A DNA stretch of 11,262 bases. It comes from UBA1535 sp964371035 (GTDB lineage: Bacteria > Bacillota > Clostridia > Tissierellales > Sedimentibacteraceae). The stretch covers positions 1-11,262 of the forward strand of contig CAYJLG010000056.1 in assembly GCA_964371035.1 (NCBI GenBank). Direction: 5' to 3'. The notes under the pieces are model-generated. The model saw only the letters and a program-made list of their open reading frames with translations. It ran no database searches and was not told the origin of the DNA. Position numbers and translations under genes: made by a program. Shown here piece by piece: positions 8,075-11,262 of the stretch (positions are counted from its first letter, which is position 1; the number at the start of each line of letters is the position of its first letter).

Positions 8075-8104
8075 GGCTACGGTGATTTTCAGTTCACCGT
8101 AGCC
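8075..8104. terminator. Bidirectional intrinsic terminator between convergent operons
   Basis: A perfect 11-bp stem, GGCTACGGTGA (8075-8085) with TCACCGTAGCC (8094-8104), encloses an 8-base loop. On the plus strand it is followed by ATTTTAAAT; on the minus strand by GTTTGTATTTTATC, so both sides have T-rich though interrupted tails. It sits 33 bases after the EamA gene stop and 18 bases after the atpC stop on the other strand, exactly where a terminator serving both transcripts is expected. It is by far the most GC-rich hairpin in the window. Confidence 0.9.
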
Positions 8105-8122
8105 ATTTTAAATATAACATTA

Positions 8123-8533
8123 TTATTTTTTAAGTTTTGCTATATCGATACGTTTTGTAGCTTTTTTTAGAGCTAATTCAGCTCTATCAAAGTCTGTATC
8201 GCTTTGTTTAGATTCAAGTCGTTGTTTAGCTCTGTCTCTCGAAGCTTCAGCTCTTTTTACGTCGATATCTTCTGCCCATTCTGCAGTATCAGCTAAAATT
8301 ACAACTTTTTCTTTTGTAACTTCTATAAATCCTCCTGATAACACAGCGTGTCTATGCTCACCATTATGAATTACATTCATCTTGCCTATGCCTAGTGGTG
8401 CAACATATGGTTCGTGGTTAGCAAGTATACAGATATCACCAACTACAGTTCTTGCAACTACTCTGTTTGCATTTCCTGAATAAACAACATTTTCAGGTGT
8501 AACTATTTCTAGCAAAAATTCTTTTTCTGCCAT
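8123..8533 (-). CDS. atpC: ATP synthase F1 subunit epsilon
   Basis: Epsilon is part of the central stalk; it links gamma to the c-ring and can inhibit ATP hydrolysis. The 136 residues match the family: an N-terminal beta sandwich (about 1-85, with GDICILANHEP at 32-42 and the conserved LSGGF at 65-69) and a C-terminal helical hairpin (about 90-136). IDVKRA at 90-95 fits the I(L)DxxRA motif that binds ATP in Bacillus-type epsilon subunits, so this one may sense ATP and fold or extend its C-terminal arm accordingly (inference). The ATG has AAGGGGTG (8539-8546 on the complementary strand) upstream and lies 15 bases after the atpD stop. It is the last gene of the operon and is followed by the 8075-8104 hairpin. 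Confidence 0.97.
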   Translation of the reverse strand: MAEKEFLLEIVTPENVVYSGNANRVVARTVVGDICILANHEPYVAPLGIGKMNVIHNGEHRHAVLSGGFIEVTKEKVVILADTAEWAEDIDVKRAEASRDRAKQRLESKQSDTDFDRAELALKKATKRIDIAKLKK

Positions 8534-8548
8534 AATGACACCCCTTTT

Positions 8549-9955
8549 CTAGTTTCTTTCTTTCATTTTTTCAGCTTTTTGCAAAACTTCGTCTATTGTT
8601 CCTGCAAACATAAAAGCTTGTTCTGGTAAACTATCATGCTTACCTTCTAATATCTCTTTAAATCCTCTGATAGTTTCTTTCAAAGGAACATATTGTCCTT
8701 GCATACCTGTAAACTGCTCAGCAACTGTAAATGGTTGAGATAAGAATCTCTGCATTCTTCTAGCTCTTGCAACAGTGATTTTATCTTCGTCAGACAATTC
8801 ATCCATACCTAAAATAGCGATAATATCAAGAAGTTCGTTATATCTTTGTAAAACTTCCTGTACACCCCTAGTTACTGCATAATGCTCATCTCCAACGATT
8901 TGAGGATCTAGGATTCTAGAAGTTGAATCTAGTGGATCAACTGCTGGATAGATACCCATTTCTGAAATTTTTCTTGATAGTACAGTCTGTGCATCAAGGT
9001 GAGCAAATGTAGTCGCTGGAGCAGGGTCAGTTAAGTCATCGGCAGGAACGTATACAGCCTGAACCGAAGTGATCGAACCTTTCTTAGTAGAAGTGATTCT
9101 TTCTTGTAATTGTCCCATTTCTGTAGCAAGCGTAGGCTGATATCCAACGGCACTAGGCATACGACCAAGTAACGCTGAAACCTCAGAACCAGCTTGAGTA
9201 AATCTAAATATATTGTCTATAAACAATAGTACGTCTTGACCCTCTGAATCTCTAAAATGTTCAGCCATTGTAAGACCCGTAAGAGCAACTCTCATTCTTG
9301 CTCCAGGTGGCTCATTCATCTGTCCGAAAACCATCGTAGTTTTATTGATAACTCCTGATTCAATCATTTCATGATAAAGGTCATTACCTTCTCTAGTTCT
9401 TTCACCAACGCCAGCAAAAACTGATAATCCACCGTGTTCAGTAGCTATATTGTTGATAAGTTCTTGTATAAGAACAGTTTTACCAACTCCTGCACCACCA
9501 AACAGCCCTATCTTACCACCTTTTGAGTATGGACACATAAGGTCAACTACTTTTATTCCAGTCTCAAAAATTTCTGTAGTAGTTTGTTGTTCATCAAACG
9601 AAGGTGCCTGTCTATGAATAGATGATTTTTGAATATGGTCTAAAGATTCTTTTCCATCTATAACATCTCCAGTAACGTTGAAAATTCTACCAAGAGTTTC
9701 TCTACCGACAGGAACAGATATCGGTGAACCAGTATCTACTGCCGCCATGCCTCTAACAAATCCATCTGTAGAGTCCATGGAAATACATCTTACAAGGTCA
9801 TCACCTATATGCTGAGCAACTTCAGCAATAATAACCTTGTCATTTAGTTTTATTTCTATGGCATTGTAAAGATTTGGAAGATGTCCTTCGTTAAATTCAA
9901 CGTCGACAACCGGTCCTATGACCTGCTTTACTTTGCCTATGTTCTTTTCTGACAA
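8549..9955 (-). CDS. atpD: ATP synthase F1 subunit beta (catalytic)
   Basis: The catalytic subunit, three per F1 head, which makes ATP from ADP and phosphate as gamma rotates. Length 468 is normal. Motifs seen: Walker A GGAGVGKT (153-160, Lys159), GERTREGND (184-192) with catalytic Glu185, Walker B VLLFIDN ending in Asp247, the signature DPLDSTSRILDP (340-351; the usual PROSITE-type region PAVDPLDSTS) and the DELSDED lever (385-391; DELSEED in many species). The start is a TTG at 9953-9955, since MSEKNIGKVKQVIGPVVDVEF gives the normal N-terminus and no ATG lies in frame nearby. Its Shine-Dalgarno AAAGGATGTGA departs from the ideal at one base and is about 11 bases off from the GGA core. A 108-base spacer with competing inverted repeats separates it from atpG. 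Confidence 0.98.
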   Translation of the reverse strand: MSEKNIGKVKQVIGPVVDVEFNEGHLPNLYNAIEIKLNDKVIIAEVAQHIGDDLVRCISMDSTDGFVRGMAAVDTGSPISVPVGRETLGRIFNVTGDVIDGKESLDHIQKSSIHRQAPSFDEQQTTTEIFETGIKVVDLMCPYSKGGKIGLFGGAGVGKTVLIQELINNIATEHGGLSVFAGVGERTREGNDLYHEMIESGVINKTTMVFGQMNEPPGARMRVALTGLTMAEHFRDSEGQDVLLFIDNIFRFTQAGSEVSALLGRMPSAVGYQPTLATEMGQLQERITSTKKGSITSVQAVYVPADDLTDPAPATTFAHLDAQTVLSRKISEMGIYPAVDPLDSTSRILDPQIVGDEHYAVTRGVQEVLQRYNELLDIIAILGMDELSDEDKITVARARRMQRFLSQPFTVAEQFTGMQGQYVPLKETIRGFKEILEGKHDSLPEQAFMFAGTIDEVLQKAEKMKERN

Positions 9956-9962
9956 GAATATT

Positions 9963-9972
9963 CACATCCTTT
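9963..9972 (-). promoter_or_regulatory. Ribosome binding site supporting the TTG start of atpD
   Basis: Read on the minus strand this is AAAGGATGTG, which matches the ideal AAAGGAGGTG except at one position. It lies just upstream of the TTG at 9953-9955 and no ATG or GTG in frame gives a normal beta-subunit N-terminus, so it decides the start. Confidence 0.7.
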
Positions 9973-9983
9973 CTTCTTTGTAA

Positions 9984-10039
9984 ATCTGATTTTTAGCAAT
10001 AAAAACTATCAGATATGTAATAGCTTTCACTTTTATTGC
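9984..10039 (-). promoter_or_regulatory. Two mutually exclusive inverted repeats in the atpG-atpD spacer
   Basis: The 108-base gap between atpG and atpD holds two overlapping inverted repeats. In the first, GCAATAAAA and TTTTATTGC (9 bp, perfect, arms at 9996-10004 and 10031-10039) enclose a smaller CTAT/ATAG stem (10006-10009 with 10020-10023). In the second, ATCTGAT and ATCAGAT (7 bp, perfect, arms at 9984-9990 and 10008-10014) interlock with the first: each has one arm inside the other's loop. As simple hairpins they exclude each other; together they would be a pseudoknot. No GC-rich stem with T-run is present, so this is not a plain terminator. A role in setting beta-subunit translation or mRNA processing is inference. 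Confidence 0.45.
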
Positions 10040-10063
10040 CTGTTGATACATATTACTTCTGTT

Positions 10064-10930
10064 TTATGAAAGTGCATCCGCACCACTTACTATTTCCGAT
10101 ATTTCCTGTGTGATAGCAGCTTGACGTGCTCCATTTTTGATTAAATCAAGAGATTTAATCATTTCTTCCGCGTTGTCTGTAGCACTCTCCATCGCAAGTC
10201 TTCTTGATCCATTTTCACTCGCCGATGACTCTATCATAGCTCCATAAACCGTGCTTATTATATATTTTGGAATTAAATATTCCAAAACATCCTCAGGTGA
10301 AGGTTCAAATCTTATAAGTGCTAAGTTTCTTGCCTTATTCTGTGATGCTTCTCTTTTTTCAAACTTAGCAGGTAACAATGACAGTGCAATAGGTTCATAA
10401 GAAATAGTGCTTTTAAACTGCGTGTATACAATCTTTATTTCATCAACTTCTTTTTCGACATAAAGTTTAACAGCCATTTGACCAATTTTTTTAGCACTTG
10501 CTGAATCAGGGTTTTCAGATATACCTGTATAGCTGTCTATAACCTCATAACCTCTTCTGTTAAAATAGTCACGACCTTTTGAGCCTATGGCAATGATACA
10601 TGCTTTACTCTTGTCTTTGATTTCTGATTGTAACATTTTGCATGCGTTTGAATTGTATCCGCCCGCAAGTCCTTTGTCAGATGTTATAAGTATATAGAGA
10701 GTTTTTTTGACTTCTCTTTTAGTAATAAAAGGATGTCTCATACTGCCCGAATTTTCAAGTACATCTCTTATGCTTTCAAGAACACTGTCAAAATACGACT
10801 TTGATTTGTCAAGTCTTGTTCTAGCTCTTTTAAGCTTTGAAGTTGCTACTAATTCCATCGCCTTAGTGATTTGCATCGTACTGTTAACACTTTTTATACG
10901 TCTCTTAATATCATTTAATCCTTGAGGCAA
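10064..10930 (-). CDS. atpG: ATP synthase F1 subunit gamma
   Basis: Gamma is the rotating central shaft inside the alpha3-beta3 head. The 288 residues fit the family. The N-terminal helix DIKRRIKSVNSTMQITKAME (7-26) and the C-terminal helix from about 245 to the end (ATDNAEEMIKSL, RQAAITQEISEIV) form the coiled coil that fills the head; between them is the Rossmann-like domain with TSDKGLAGGYN at 83-93. The start is a TTG at 10928-10930 giving MPQGLNDIKRR, preceded at 6 bases by an excellent AAGGAGGT. The gap to atpA is 12 bases, and the Shine-Dalgarno shares two bases with the atpA stop codon, so the two are likely translationally coupled. Confidence 0.97.
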   Translation of the reverse strand: MPQGLNDIKRRIKSVNSTMQITKAMELVATSKLKRARTRLDKSKSYFDSVLESIRDVLENSGSMRHPFITKREVKKTLYILITSDKGLAGGYNSNACKMLQSEIKDKSKACIIAIGSKGRDYFNRRGYEVIDSYTGISENPDSASAKKIGQMAVKLYVEKEVDEIKIVYTQFKSTISYEPIALSLLPAKFEKREASQNKARNLALIRFEPSPEDVLEYLIPKYIISTVYGAMIESSASENGSRRLAMESATDNAEEMIKSLDLIKNGARQAAITQEISEIVSGADALS

Positions 10931-10936
10931 TTTTGT

Positions 10937-10944
10937 ACCTCCTT
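10937..10944 (-). promoter_or_regulatory. Strong ribosome binding site for the TTG start of atpG
   Basis: On the minus strand this reads AAGGAGGT, a full match to the anti-Shine-Dalgarno, 6 bases before the TTG at 10928-10930. Its first two bases belong to the atpA TAA stop. It fixes a non-ATG start that could otherwise be doubted. Confidence 0.85.
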
Positions 10945-11262
10945 ACTTGAAGCTCTTTTTAAATGCAACTATGGCTTCATTTAATTTTTGTTCTGTTTCT
11001 TCCGACATTTGTCCGCTTTGTTTGATAGTCAGGCCAACTTCCGGATATTCAATATCCATAAACTTGTAGAATTCAGCTTCAAAATCAGTCACTCTATCTA
11101 CATCTATATCAGATAAATATCTTTTATTGGCAACATATATAATCATTATTTGATTTTCAACGGCAACAGGCTTATACTGTGGCTGCTTCAATATTTGCAT
11201 AAGTTTTTGTCCATGATCAAGAGCATCTTTAGTCTCTTTATCTAAATCAGAACCAAACTGTG
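10943..11262 (-). CDS. atpA: ATP synthase F1 subunit alpha, C-terminal part only (cut by window)
   Basis: The frame is open from the right edge of the window and gives the last 105 residues of the non-catalytic alpha subunit. The visible part begins QFGSDLDKETKDALDHGQKL, matches the AQFGSDLD...LKQPQY segment of alpha, and continues through the C-terminal helical bundle to FKKSF and a TAA at 10943-10945. The ATG at 11198-11200 is an internal methionine and not the gene start. Nucleotide-binding motifs lie beyond the window. atpG follows after 12 bases, in the standard atpA-atpG-atpD-atpC order. Confidence 0.95.
   Translation of the reverse strand, partial: QFGSDLDKETKDALDHGQKLMQILKQPQYKPVAVENQIMIIYVANKRYLSDIDVDRVTDFEAEFYKFMDIEYPEVGLTIKQSGQMSEETEQKLNEAIVAFKKSFK

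Noticed and set aside
10707..10925. 72-codon plus-strand open frame with hydrophobic segments opposite atpG
   Set aside because: It is antisense to the conserved N-terminal part of gamma; the hydrophobic look comes from reading the complement of charged helix codons.
11198..11200. A separate small gene of 85 codons starting at 11200 on the minus strand
   Set aside because: The frame continues upstream to the window edge with typical alpha-subunit sequence, so this ATG is internal to atpA.

Overview
The window looks like an ordinary chromosomal segment of a low-GC Gram-positive anaerobe, most likely a member of the Clostridia. The grounds are the AT-rich coding sequence (GC about one third, judged by eye), strong AGGAGG-type ribosome binding sites, TGG-coded tryptophan, the pcrA-ligA pair and a standard Firmicute-type F1 ATP synthase operon. 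I cannot name the genus or species from this stretch.

Layout. Bases 1-170 are the edge of something cut by the window: a 15-bp hairpin and two weak open frames, none assignable. From 243 to 4661 on the plus strand, pcrA (UvrD/PcrA helicase) and ligA (NAD-dependent DNA ligase) form a tight replication and repair pair. A GNAT-fold acetyltransferase (4741-5835) follows after a 79-base gap with an unusual start region. A 96-base gap with two tandem imperfect palindromes (5848-5905) separates it from a second pair: a MalY/PatB-type PLP-dependent aminotransferase or C-S lyase (5932-7104) and a ten-helix EamA/DMT transporter (7127-8041), 22 bases apart and probably co-transcribed. A GC-rich hairpin at 8075-8104 lies between convergent genes and looks like a shared bidirectional terminator. 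The rest, on the minus strand, is the end of the ATP synthase operon, transcribed atpA (C-terminal part only), atpG, atpD, atpC.

How the genes work together. PcrA and LigA serve DNA unwinding, repair and nick sealing. Alpha, gamma, beta and epsilon are the soluble F1 head of the ATP synthase; epsilon carries the I(L)DxxRA ATP-binding signature linked to ATP-sensitive inhibition. The aminotransferase-transporter pair may handle a sulfur-containing or other amino acid; this is only inference from adjacency.

I see no CRISPR array, prophage, complete IS element, tRNA, rRNA or clearly novel multi-gene system. The most interesting signals are small: two overlapping, mutually exclusive inverted repeats in the atpG-atpD spacer, TTG starts on both atpG and atpD, the palindromic unit before the aminotransferase gene, and the displaced Shine-Dalgarno with a hairpin before the GNAT gene.
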